Positions 1-6,571 of a stretch of 10,296 bases of DNA are shown here, one piece after another. The DNA is from an uncultured bacterium (lineage in GTDB: Bacteria; Planctomycetota; Phycisphaerae; Phycisphaerales; SM1A02). Numbering within the stretch: position 1 is the stretch's first letter; every line of letters begins with the position of its first letter. The stretch lies in assembly GCA_903914045.1 (NCBI GenBank), contig CAIWNO010000302.1:1-10296 (forward strand), read 5' to 3'. Both the position numbers and the translations under genes were made by a program. Below the pieces are notes generated by a model. That model was not told where the DNA came from. It saw nothing but the letters and a program-made list of their open reading frames with translations, and ran no database searches.

Positions 1-573
1 CCCGCGACTCGATTTATTCAGGCGGGCAAAGCGTGGCTGATCACGTTTGATGGCGATGGAATTGTGATCATTGATCAACACGCCTTGCATGAGCGCGTGA
101 TGTTTGAGCGCCTGCGCGCCAATCTGACAACGGGGTCGCTGCCTTCGCAGCCGCGTTTGGTTTCCAGCATGATTTCCCTGAATGGCGAACAATTGGAGCG
201 GCTTGAAGCGTCGCAGGAATTGCTCACGCGCCTGGGATTTGACGTGCGCGCGTCGGGCCCCAAGAGCGCCACCATTTTCGCCGAGCCGCTCTTTTTAATT
301 GAGCGCAAGGTGGATGTGCCCGAGATGATTCTAAGTTGGCTTTCGCGCGATCACGCCAGCACAGAGGATGGCGAAGCCGTTCTGTCGGAGGTGCTTGACA
401 TGATGTCGTGCAAGGCCGCGGTGAAAGCTGGCGACGCGCTGAGCGATATTGAAATTGCGGCGCTGCTACAAGATTTGGAACGCGTGGAGCGCGCCACCAA
501 TTGTCCACACGGACGACCCACCGCCATGCGCATTCCATTTCGCGAACTTGAACGTCGCTTTGGCCGCGGCTAA
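1..573 (+). CDS. mutL: DNA mismatch repair protein MutL, C-terminal part (5' end outside window)
   Basis: MutL couples mismatch recognition by MutS to strand removal. In species without MutH, its C-terminal domain nicks the new strand. The frame is open from base 1, so only the last 190 residues are present and no start is visible. They form the dimerisation/endonuclease domain. The metal-dependent endonuclease motif DQHA-x2-E-x4-E is complete at window residues 25-36 (DQHALHERVMFE). It is followed by SCKAAVKAG near residue 136, CPHGRP at 168-173, and a C-terminal arginine-rich tail (FRELERRFGRG). All four belong to nicking MutL proteins, so this one should be catalytically active, in contrast to E. 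coli MutL. The gene ends at a TAA, 52 nt before the convergent stop of the small ferredoxin gene. No strong terminator is visible between them. Family assignment is near certain; activity is inferred from the motifs. Confidence 0.96.
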   Translation, partial: PATRFIQAGKAWLITFDGDGIVIIDQHALHERVMFERLRANLTTGSLPSQPRLVSSMISLNGEQLERLEASQELLTRLGFDVRASGPKSATIFAEPLFLIERKVDVPEMILSWLSRDHASTEDGEAVLSEVLDMMSCKAAVKAGDALSDIEIAALLQDLERVERATNCPHGRPTAMRIPFRELERRFGRG

Positions 574-625
574 AGCACGCCGCATGTCTAGAACATGTTG
601 TACGCACTCTGAACGCGCAAATATT

Positions 626-835
626 TTATTCAGGCTCATCAGCATCCGTAAGAACGCGCTCGAACGAAGTTTGACCAGTGCGCAAACAACGGCGCAAGTA
701 GGGGCGGCATAAACCGCATCCGCCGCCGCACCCCAACGACATCTCCACTTCTGCAATGGTGCGTTGTTTCTCGCGCGCGTCTTTGAGCACGTCGACAAAT
801 GTGACTTGATAACAAATACAGCGATCAATATGCAT
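626..835 (-). CDS. Small BFD-like [2Fe-2S]-binding protein (69 aa)
   Basis: This small protein matches the BFD-like domain that binds a [2Fe-2S] cluster, known from bacterioferritin-associated ferredoxin and from domains of nitrite reductase and NifU. The pattern visible is an N-terminal C-x-C (C6, C8 in RCICYQ), then G-C-G-G-G-C-G-L-C with C40-x2-C43 as the second ligand pair, then PYLRRCL.TG.T.F, typical of the small free-standing planctomycete versions. C36 and C50 are extra cysteines. The protein is soluble, with no signal peptide. It starts 24 nt after the stop of the prepilin-like gene on the same strand, so it could be the third gene of the riboswitch-led unit, although its own promoter cannot be excluded. 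No Shine-Dalgarno sequence is visible before the ATG at 835. The partner is unknown; roles in iron release or electron transfer are family-level inferences. It converges with mutL. Confidence 0.82.
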   Translation of the reverse strand: MHIDRCICYQVTFVDVLKDAREKQRTIAEVEMSLGCGGGCGLCRPYLRRCLRTGQTSFERVLTDADEPE

Positions 836-859
836 GGGGTACTGATTTCAAAATGAAAA

Positions 860-1756
860 TCATCTGGGGTCGTAGGCGCAATCGTCGCCGCTTAAGAACC
901 CGTTCTTGGGAAAGTCAGTGACAAATTTCAAAAGTTGCGCGTTTGAAAATTCACTCTTGTAGGGCGTGGAAAAAGCGGCGCTATGTCCATCCAAGAAGCA
1001 GGCGTTGCAACAGCCTGCGTGGCAAAAAGCGTTGGTTCCCGCGTGAATCATGCCCGTATTCAGTTCCACCGTATTGCCCGGCGCGCGCATGAATTTATTG
1101 CTGCCGCCGCGATAGCCCGCGTCGGCAAACATGGCCACGTTGGCGCCATGGCGTTGCTGCGAGGCGTTCACGCCCATGCGCACGCGCGACCATCCATCTT
1201 GAATCGTTGCATCTTCGCCAACCTCTGGATAGAAGCCCTCATGTCCAATGAAAGTCGTGTTGTAGTTGTAGCCAGTCAACGGTTGCGAAGTGGATGCGGT
1301 CGTCTGAAACTCCGGACATTGCATGGCGTTGAGCGGATGATCGGTGTAGGCGGTCAACGCGCCGGGTTGACTTGCGCCGCCTTCGGTGCTTTCAAAATCC
1401 CAGGCGACGGTGCGAATGGAACTTGCCTCTTGAAAATAAATCACCGCGGCTGGAAATGCCGCGCGATTGTTTGTGGCGTACAGGTGCGCGGCCACACCCA
1501 TGCTGCGCAAGTTGTTGGAGCACATGGAGCTTTTTCCCGCGGCAAATATTCCGCGAATTCCGCTGGTGACAAGTGCGATCAACACACTGATGATGCTGAC
1601 AGTGACCAAGACTTCCACCAATGTGAAGGCGCGCCTGCGCAATGCTGGATCGCGAAATGAGCGCGTGAAAAAGACTTGCGCAACACATGCGGCTTGGGAA
1701 CATTCACGCCGTATCAAAGCGCGCGCGATACATGTGTTGCTGCTCAATTTATACAT
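860..1756 (-). CDS. Prepilin-type N-terminal cleavage/methylation protein with H-x9-DG C-terminal motif
   Basis: The 298-residue product has a type IV prepilin/pseudopilin signal: RRRA^FTLVEVLVTVSIISV, in which a basic leader is followed by F(+1), E(+5) and a hydrophobic helix. A prepilin peptidase would cut it, and it would then sit in the inner membrane or a pseudopilus. After the helix comes C-S-N-N-L-R-S-M-G and a YATNN..FP segment common in planctomycete H-x9-DG pseudopilins. The C-terminus carries the motif itself, H246-x9-D256-G257, set in an unusual Cys cluster (C245, C249, C250, C253). The ATG at 1756 overlaps the upstream gene's stop (ATGTATAA), which suggests translational coupling. 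It gives a long leader of about 43 residues before the cleavage site; a TTG at 1642 would give a short normal leader. Residue -1 is Ala rather than Gly, which occurs in this group. The specific function is unknown. Confidence 0.85.
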   Translation of the reverse strand: MYKLSSNTCIARALIRRECSQAACVAQVFFTRSFRDPALRRRAFTLVEVLVTVSIISVLIALVTSGIRGIFAAGKSSMCSNNLRSMGVAAHLYATNNRAAFPAAVIYFQEASSIRTVAWDFESTEGGASQPGALTAYTDHPLNAMQCPEFQTTASTSQPLTGYNYNTTFIGHEGFYPEVGEDATIQDGWSRVRMGVNASQQRHGANVAMFADAGYRGGSNKFMRAPGNTVELNTGMIHAGTNAFCHAGCCNACFLDGHSAAFSTPYKSEFSNAQLLKFVTDFPKNGFLSGDDCAYDPR

Positions 1757-2792
1757 CGCCCATCACCAGCAAAAGAAATCCGATATCGCCAGAATCCACA
1801 ACACCGCTCTGGTCCAAATCGGCGGGAGAATTACTCTCGCCAAATGACAGAAGCACCGCGCCAACATCCGCGGAATCAATAATGCCATTGCCATCTAGGT
1901 CGCCAACCAAAATAGATTTCACCACCATCACTGCGTCCACTTCGGGCGAACCACTGGCGCCCACCGGTTGCCGAATGCGCACGAAATGCGCCTGATGCAG
2001 GCCAACACTGGCCAGATCAATTCCCACTCCGCCGCCCGAACCGTCGTAGGCATGAATGAGATCGATGTAACTCAACTCCTGCACATCTGAAAGTTGAATG
2101 GCGGGATTCATGGGCTTGCGAAAATCGGTTGGCAGTTCACCGGGCGCATGGTCAAACGGTCCCGCGTCCACGAAACCCATGGTGGGCATGGGGCCGTCGG
2201 CTTGCGTATTTGGAATTTGCAACCACATCACGCCGTCGTCGCTCACATCAATCACGCCTCCTTCGCCAAAGCAATAGCCCGGACTTCCTTGACCGGCAGA
2301 GGCATCGGAAAAGAACGCGTTTGAAAACACAATCAAGTCCACGCCGTAGGGATTGTTGGGTGAATCAATTGCGGATTGGCCAAGTTCCAACGTCAGAGAT
2401 CCGCCGGCGCCAATGGAGACAACTTGGTTGGTCATCCACGCGGGTTGAAATGGCGTCACTGTTTCAGGCGCGCTCAACGTACCCGTGGTGCGCGCAGGTT
2501 CACCAAGAGCCGTTTGAGGATTGCGATGTCCCGAAGCCGCGCCAGTTCCTGGCACATATGAAACAACTCGCGTGGCGAATGGAGAATCCGAAAAACATTC
2601 GCGGGTTGTCATGAGGAATATAAATAAAATTGCGATCCGCGAAACATCGCGCAGGCACGCGCAGATTTTTGGTGTGTTGGATTGCAACCAAAAACACAAA
2701 CGCATCTGGCAAACAAATAGATCATGCAAGCGCGAATTCAAAGGTGAAAGTACATGCAATGTCGGGCTCCAAAATAGAGAAGCCTTGTCCAT
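1749..2792 (-). CDS. Secreted surface protein with C-terminal type I dockerin-like repeats, downstream of a cobalamin riboswitch
   Basis: The open frame encodes up to 347 residues. A hydrophobic signal segment (IAILFIFLMTT) lies about 50 residues in, followed by RECFSDS, so the product is probably exported. The middle resembles a family of planctomycete and related surface proteins: a YVPGTG start, ALGEP.RTTG, VTPFQPAW, VSIGAGGSLTLELG, then NPYGVDLIVFSNAFF and ..SDDGVMW. The C-terminus has two calcium-loop repeats at residues 298-318 and 325-345, each of the form DLD..G..D..D.G..LL..G, as in dockerin I domains. The start is uncertain. ATG 2792 lies directly after a hairpin below the riboswitch. 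ATG 2705 (residue 30) would give a more ordinary signal peptide, and neither has a clear Shine-Dalgarno sequence. The stop overlaps the start of the prepilin-like gene by 8 nt. The B12 riboswitch upstream suggests a role in corrinoid capture, which is inference; ligand and partner are unknown. Confidence 0.8.
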   Translation of the reverse strand: MDKASLFWSPTLHVLSPLNSRLHDLFVCQMRLCFWLQSNTPKICACLRDVSRIAILFIFLMTTRECFSDSPFATRVVSYVPGTGAASGHRNPQTALGEPARTTGTLSAPETVTPFQPAWMTNQVVSIGAGGSLTLELGQSAIDSPNNPYGVDLIVFSNAFFSDASAGQGSPGYCFGEGGVIDVSDDGVMWLQIPNTQADGPMPTMGFVDAGPFDHAPGELPTDFRKPMNPAIQLSDVQELSYIDLIHAYDGSGGGVGIDLASVGLHQAHFVRIRQPVGASGSPEVDAVMVVKSILVGDLDGNGIIDSADVGAVLLSFGESNSPADLDQSGVVDSGDIGFLLLVMGDV

Positions 2793-2826
2793 GCCCTATG
2801 TGCGCGAGGGCAGTGACCGATGGTCA
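2792..2826 (-). promoter_or_regulatory. Possible expression platform of the riboswitch: two short hairpins
   Basis: Read on the minus strand immediately after the riboswitch core, TGACC-ATC-GGTCA (2814-2826) can form a 5-bp hairpin. It shares GAC with the proposed 3' strand of riboswitch helix P1. TGCCCT...AGGGCA (2792-2812) then forms a 6-bp hairpin with a 9-nt loop that ends at the A of the ATG at 2792. There is no U-run after either hairpin, so control of translation is more likely than termination. The stems are read directly; their regulatory role is inference. Confidence 0.4.
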
Positions 2827-2990
2827 TGGCAGGTCTTCCGACTTCGAGTATTTCCAGCGCCCGCCTTCCCAGTTCCAGATTGGAACCAGTGGCTATTGGG
2901 CGCTTGAAGCGGGTTTCAACCCCGCGACTCGTTACGGCGGCGCGTCCGTGGCGGATTCTCACCGCCTTCCCTAAGCAACTTTTGCCGACA
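2822..2990 (-). promoter_or_regulatory. Cobalamin (adenosylcobalamin-type) riboswitch
   Basis: The minus strand carries the conserved core in the right order and spacing. TTAGGGAAGGCGG is followed by the P3 hairpin (GGCGG/CCGCC) at 2951-2971. Next come GCCGCCGTAACGAG, a GCGGG/CCCGC hairpin, the B12 box AGCCACTG (2887-2894), TTCCA-ATC-TGGAA, TGGGAAGG (2864-2871) and the hallmark AGTCGGAAGACCTGCCA (2827-2843). A P1 stem can be drawn between TGTCGGCA (2983-2990) and TGCCATGAC (2822-2830). This matches the general cobalamin riboswitch family (Rfam RF00174 type). It normally binds adenosylcobalamin and represses the downstream gene when B12 is plentiful. Downstream on the same strand are the dockerin-type and prepilin-like genes, not a known B12 transporter or synthesis gene. 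The element is confident; the exact ends are approximate. Confidence 0.93.
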
Positions 2991-3011
2991 ATTCGCAAAA
3001 GTGGCATGGCA

Positions 3012-3017
3012 ATTATG
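3012..3017 (-). promoter_or_regulatory. Candidate -10 box for the riboswitch transcript
   Basis: On the minus strand CATAAT (one mismatch to TATAAT) lies about 22 nt upstream of the riboswitch P1 stem, a plausible distance for a transcript starting near the aptamer. No good -35 hexamer is visible at 16-18 nt upstream, so this is only a candidate. Confidence 0.3.
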
Positions 3018-3162
3018 GAACTACCACAATCCACCATGACGTATTCATACTACCCCAATTGAAAGGGGCTGCTACCGCATATTTTTGCAAGTATCTTGAA
3101 TTGACCAACCATGCAATTTTGCCGTAGATTCATCCCCTCGCTTGATTTGAAAGACCCCGTAC

Positions 3163-3166
3163 GGAG
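3163..3166 (+). promoter_or_regulatory. Shine-Dalgarno sequence that fixes the GTG start at 3173
   Basis: GGAG sits 6 nt before the GTG at 3173. The overlapping ATG at 3171 reads directly into TGA and cannot be used. The next residues form a signal peptide, so the GTG is the start. Confidence 0.7.
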
Positions 3167-3172
3167 AACCAT

Positions 3173-5770
3173 GTGAAATTGATTGCCCCTTCGATTGCGT
3201 TCGCTTTGATTTTTGCAAGCGCTGCGCTCGCCACGTTTGACGATCCCAAAGAGATTCCGACGCAAGGCGAAAGCGAGACAACGCCACCAGTTGACACCAA
3301 CGCGCAGGCCCCCACAGAAGAGGCCGAAGATGTGGAGTTGCAAAATTTGCCGGCGCCAATGCGCGCGCAAGTCAAGCAAGCGCTTGCGCAAATCATGCAG
3401 CTCAACGATCCCGCGCAACTTCATCAGGCGCTTGAGGCCATGGAAATTCAAAGCGCCAAACTTCCGCCGCAAGCCAAGCCCATGATGGAGTACATGAAGA
3501 AAAAGATTCAAGCCAGAATTCAGCAGCTTGAAGATGGCGCGCCAACGGACACCGCCGTGGCCGCCGATGGTGATGCCGCCACGCAGACGACCGCCACCGA
3601 CGCCAGCGAGCAACCCGCCGTGGCCGCCGATGGTGATGCGTCCACTGAGATGCCCGCCACTGACGCCGCCGCTTCCGCGCCTGAAACCGCGGCCATTGCA
3701 GCGACACCAGCAGCAAATCAAACTCCAGCTGCCGCGCAAAAAGCCATGGATGATTTTTTATATGGCGTGCTCGCTGGCCGCAAAGAACTTGCGCAAGTCA
3801 ACGCCACATTTTTGCTTGAGCCAAATCAAGTCACCAATCAGCAACTTGCGCAAATGATTGACGGAGCGGGGCTTCAAGAGCGTTTGTCCCGCGCTGTTCG
3901 CGCCTCCAAGGGCATGGGTGAGCTGGCGGAACTTGCCACGCAAATCGAAGTCCGCGTCAGCGCGGGTCGGTTGGAATTGTCGCGCGATCCAGCGCGCATT
4001 GATGCCGCCATTATTCAACTTGGCGGGACCATGCGCCAGCAGTCAATGGCCAAGAGCACGCTTATTGCCGCGGGTTCCTACGCCGTTCCCGCATTGCTCA
4101 AGGCGTTGTTTGATACGCGCAATCCCCAATTGCAATTGCGCGCCTCGCAAACGCTTGCGGATATTGGCCGGGGAGCCGTTCTTCCATTGTGCGTCATTTT
4201 GCCCACGTCATCGCCGCAAGAACAAGTTGCTATTTGCAATATTATAACGGTTATTCATTCAAAGTTGGCCGCGCCGTGGCTTGCAAAAACAGTGCGCTTG
4301 TCCACCACCAGCGATGTCCGCAACGCGGCTTCGACAGCTTTGCGTTCGATGAACGTAGCCAACGTGAACGAAGTGGCTCTGTGGTCTACATTGGCGCGCG
4401 ATTATTTTGTATCGCGAGATGCGTTGACTCCCTATCCGGGCGAGTCCCAGCAAGTGGTGTGGTCAATCGAATCGTCTCATTCAATTCTTCCAAAAATTGT
4501 TCCAACTGAAATCTACGGCGACGTCATGGCCATGCAATGCGCCCAAGAAGCCATGCGACTTGATCCAAACGCCGAGGAGGGACTTTCCATTTATCTTGCG
4601 GCGGGGTTGCGCAGCCAAACTCCTTTGTCCAAAAGCGACGGCACCTTCTCCATGGAAAGCGTGGCTCTTGCCGCGGGTTCAGCGCAGGCTGAACGTGTCT
4701 TGCGCTTGGCGCGCGAGGTGAACGATCCCGGTCTCACGCTTGTGGCCATTCAAAATTTATCAAAGACCGCCAGCGAGTCCATGCTACTTGATTCCAAAGT
4801 GGGCAATCCAATTTTAGAGTGTCTGTCAAATTCAAGTCGTTCAATTCGCATGGCAGCGGCGCTGGCCATTGCTCAAGCAAAACCGCAATTGACTTTTCAA
4901 GGCGCGGAAAAAGTGGTGCCAATTTTGGGCGGCGCAATTCAACAAGGCAACGCGCCGCGCACGGTCATTGTTGCAAGTGATGATTCACAACGGCGTGCCC
5001 TAGAGGGGAAATTGTCGCAGATTGACTGTGTTTTGCTCGCCAGCGACGCATCGGCTTCGGCGGTTCTTGCATCACTTTCTGGTCATGGCGCCGCGGACCT
5101 GATTATTGCCAGTGGTGGCGCCGATGAGATGAAATCCATGCTGAACGCATTGCGGACCAATCCAGGGTTGTCCAGCACGCCCATGCTCATGGTCATTCCA
5201 GAAGCCGACGAGGTTCGTGTTGACCGCGCGATTCGGCAAGATCCAAAAATCATGGTTTGGTTTCAAGGCAGAAGCGACTCTGAATTTCAAGCCGCCGCGA
5301 AGCAATTAATTTCACGCACCATTGGTGGCGTTGAAGTTGGTTCATCCAATCCCGCCGCGGCCGTGGCTTTGCAACAGCAAACATTGCGCGCGCTTCGCGA
5401 CATTGGCTCATTGCAAGAGTCTCCTCTCAAAGTGTCGGACGCCGAACGCGATTTAATCGAAGCGCTTTCATCCACAACAGGCGAGACGCAAATTCTTGTC
5501 GCGAAAGTTTTAGCCGTTACGCCAACTGTGGCGGCGCAACGCGCGTTGATCGACGCGGCGTTGTCGGCTGTGGAAACCCAGCAAATTGCGCTTCTGCAAT
5601 CACTTTCTGAAAGTGGTCGCTTGTACGGCAATCAAGCCGAGGAAAAACAAATCGACCGCTTGCGGCAAGCCTTGTTGGAGGCCAAGGGTGAAAACGCCGA
5701 CGCGTTGGCGCAAGCCTATGGCGCGTTGAGAGTTGGAACGGCGCAGGTCTTGAAGTTGATTTTAAAATAA
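3173..5770 (+). CDS. Exported HEAT-repeat protein with a degenerate receiver-like domain
   Basis: The product has 865 residues. A GTG start with GGAG upstream gives a clean signal peptide, with a hydrophobic core in residues 4-17 and cleavage after ALA at residue 20. An acidic/Pro-rich segment and a helical region follow, then a low-complexity Ala/Thr/Asp linker with a duplicated unit (about residues 127-165). Residues about 297-390 show HEAT-like helical pairs (AVPALLKAL, LQLRASQTLADIG, VRNAASTALRSM), with a further one near 545-570 (SRSIRMAAALAIAQA). Around 450-470 AMQCAQEAMRLDPNAEEG resembles a TPR. Residues about 595-715 have the alternating strand-helix order of a response-regulator receiver domain (TVIVASDD...AADLIIASGG...TPMLMVIPEADE), but S647 stands where the phosphorylated Asp should be. 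HEAT proteins act as protein-binding scaffolds; the partner here is unknown. The gene is divergent from the riboswitch unit and stands alone. Confidence 0.85.
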   Translation: MKLIAPSIAFALIFASAALATFDDPKEIPTQGESETTPPVDTNAQAPTEEAEDVELQNLPAPMRAQVKQALAQIMQLNDPAQLHQALEAMEIQSAKLPPQAKPMMEYMKKKIQARIQQLEDGAPTDTAVAADGDAATQTTATDASEQPAVAADGDASTEMPATDAAASAPETAAIAATPAANQTPAAAQKAMDDFLYGVLAGRKELAQVNATFLLEPNQVTNQQLAQMIDGAGLQERLSRAVRASKGMGELAELATQIEVRVSAGRLELSRDPARIDAAIIQLGGTMRQQSMAKSTLIAAGSYAVPALLKALFDTRNPQLQLRASQTLADIGRGAVLPLCVILPTSSPQEQVAICNIITVIHSKLAAPWLAKTVRLSTTSDVRNAASTALRSMNVANVNEVALWSTLARDYFVSRDALTPYPGESQQVVWSIESSHSILPKIVPTEIYGDVMAMQCAQEAMRLDPNAEEGLSIYLAAGLRSQTPLSKSDGTFSMESVALAAGSAQAERVLRLAREVNDPGLTLVAIQNLSKTASESMLLDSKVGNPILECLSNSSRSIRMAAALAIAQAKPQLTFQGAEKVVPILGGAIQQGNAPRTVIVASDDSQRRALEGKLSQIDCVLLASDASASAVLASLSGHGAADLIIASGGADEMKSMLNALRTNPGLSSTPMLMVIPEADEVRVDRAIRQDPKIMVWFQGRSDSEFQAAAKQLISRTIGGVEVGSSNPAAAVALQQQTLRALRDIGSLQESPLKVSDAERDLIEALSSTTGETQILVAKVLAVTPTVAAQRALIDAALSAVETQQIALLQSLSESGRLYGNQAEEKQIDRLRQALLEAKGENADALAQAYGALRVGTAQVLKLILK
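3552..3666 (+). repeat. 63-bp period coding duplication in the linker of the HEAT-repeat protein
   Basis: Two direct copies, 3552-3603 and 3615-3666, are offset by exactly 63 nt (21 codons). Their first 25 nt are identical, and several short identical blocks follow. They encode AVAADGDA...ATDA twice. The frame is kept, so this looks like a recent in-frame duplication within a flexible linker. Confidence 0.8.
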
Positions 5771-5822
5771 TCGTTGGCCGGCTGCAGCGGTCTTTCACAA
5801 CACAAGCGTCTGCTGACGCCAT

Positions 5823-5895
5823 GCCGCCTTAGCTCAGTTGGTAGAGCGGAGCTTTCGTAAAGCTCAGGTCACGGGTTCGAGTCCCGTAGGTGGCT
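5823..5895 (+). tRNA. tRNA-Thr (anticodon CGT)
   Basis: All four arms fold. The acceptor stem is GCCGCCT with AGGTGGC, including one G-T wobble. The D arm contains AGCTCAGTTGGTAGAGC. The anticodon stem GAGCT/AGCTC encloses the loop TTCGTAA, with anticodon CGT at 5856-5858. The T arm is CGGGTTCGAGTCCCG. The anticodon reads ACG, so the tRNA carries threonine. The discriminator base is T, and CCA is not encoded. It lies 52 nt after the HEAT-protein gene and 28 nt before the convergent stop of the next gene. No integrase or repeated tRNA end is visible, so nothing suggests an integration site. Confidence 0.96.
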
Positions 5896-5923
5896 TTGAT
5901 GCAGTTTGTTGCGCATGGCGATT

Positions 5924-6472
5924 TCAGCCACCGAGGCGTTGCAGTTGGTCCGCAATTTGCTCGGCGTAGTTGATCAAACCAATTGCGCCTTCAGCCTCCA
6001 CTTTGATGCGCGCCATGGATATGTTCTGATCTTCGCGATCTACGGGATTTGGTTCGCCACGACCAGATGCCGCGACAAGTTGGGTTATGCCAACTTGCAG
6101 CGAGCCGGCATCCCGGCGCAAATCTTGGACGCTTCCAAGCACGCGTGTTTTGGCCAACAGCGCGGCCGACGCGATTGATGGATTCAACGACTTCATGGAT
6201 TGCAGCGAAGTCAAGAACGCTTGACGTTCTTTGGTGTTGGACAGGTCTTCGCAGTTGGTGATGTTCATGTCTTTGGCCGCGGCGAGCAAGGAATCCTGAA
6301 GTTGCTTGGTCGCTTTGCGCAAGCTTGTTTCTGAAAGATCAATATTTTTCCAAGCGGTGGAGATTGGAACCGCCGGCGCGTTGCTGGCGCAGTTGGCCAA
6401 ACCAAATGTCGCGCACAACAGGCTGGATTGCAAAAGTACTGAACACGTTCTGATTGGAAATTTATTTTTCAT
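5924..6472 (-). CDS. Exported hypothetical protein (182 aa), possible lipoprotein
   Basis: I do not recognise a family. The N-terminus MKNKFPIRTC with a hydrophobic run (SVLLQSSLLCATFGLA) is a signal peptide. C28 in GLANCAS could be a lipobox cysteine, but Asn at position -1 is unusual, so normal signal peptidase cleavage is equally possible. The mature part is mostly helical, with Ala-, Leu- and Gln-rich stretches (RKATKQLQDSLLAAAKDM, GLINYAEQIADQLQRLGG) and no clear motif. A predicted periplasmic helical bundle or coiled coil is the most that can be said. The ATG at 6472 lacks a visible Shine-Dalgarno sequence, but it is the only start that keeps the signal peptide. The gene is divergent from the PLP-enzyme gene and convergent with the tRNA. 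Confidence 0.65.
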   Translation of the reverse strand: MKNKFPIRTCSVLLQSSLLCATFGLANCASNAPAVPISTAWKNIDLSETSLRKATKQLQDSLLAAAKDMNITNCEDLSNTKERQAFLTSLQSMKSLNPSIASAALLAKTRVLGSVQDLRRDAGSLQVGITQLVAASGRGEPNPVDREDQNISMARIKVEAEGAIGLINYAEQIADQLQRLGG

Positions 6473-6550
6473 TGTGGTCGTGCCGTGTACTGAAGAGTAC
6501 GAACATTTGCCGCGCGGCAGGGTGTTGTCCAGATTGGCGCAAAAGCGCTG

Positions 6551-6571
6551 GGCACGGGGCCGCCCCGTGCC
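6551..6571. promoter_or_regulatory. Strong GC-rich inverted repeat between divergent genes
   Basis: GGCACGGGG and CCCCGTGCC are perfect 9-nt arms around a 3-nt loop, followed by the palindrome GTGTACAC at 6580-6587. The hairpin ends 23 nt before the ATG at 6595. There is no adjacent T-run on either strand, so a classical terminator is unlikely. It could be an operator or a leader hairpin, but the role is unknown. Confidence 0.45.

Noticed and set aside
574..625. Possible bidirectional terminator between mutL and the ferredoxin gene (CATGT-CTAGA-ACATG)
   Set aside because: Only a 5-bp AT-rich stem with no following T-run, too weak to call.
466..828. Overlapping minus-strand frame covering the mutL end and the ferredoxin gene
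   Set aside because: It runs antisense through conserved MutL motifs and in another frame through the Cys motifs of the BFD-like protein; composition is non-protein-like.
983..1660. 225-codon plus-strand open frame opposite the prepilin-like gene
   Set aside because: It is antisense to a gene with clear prepilin and H-x9-DG motifs, and its own translation shows no recognisable family.
3050..3739. 229-codon minus-strand open frame opposite the start of the HEAT-protein gene
   Set aside because: Its product is Gly/Arg/His-rich without domains and mirrors the Ala/Thr-rich coding linker on the plus strand. The plus frame has a signal peptide, a ribosome site and a full-length product.
5823..5923. 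tRNA-Thr as an integration site for a mobile element
   Set aside because: No integrase, no direct repeat of the tRNA 3' end, and flanking genes look chromosomal.
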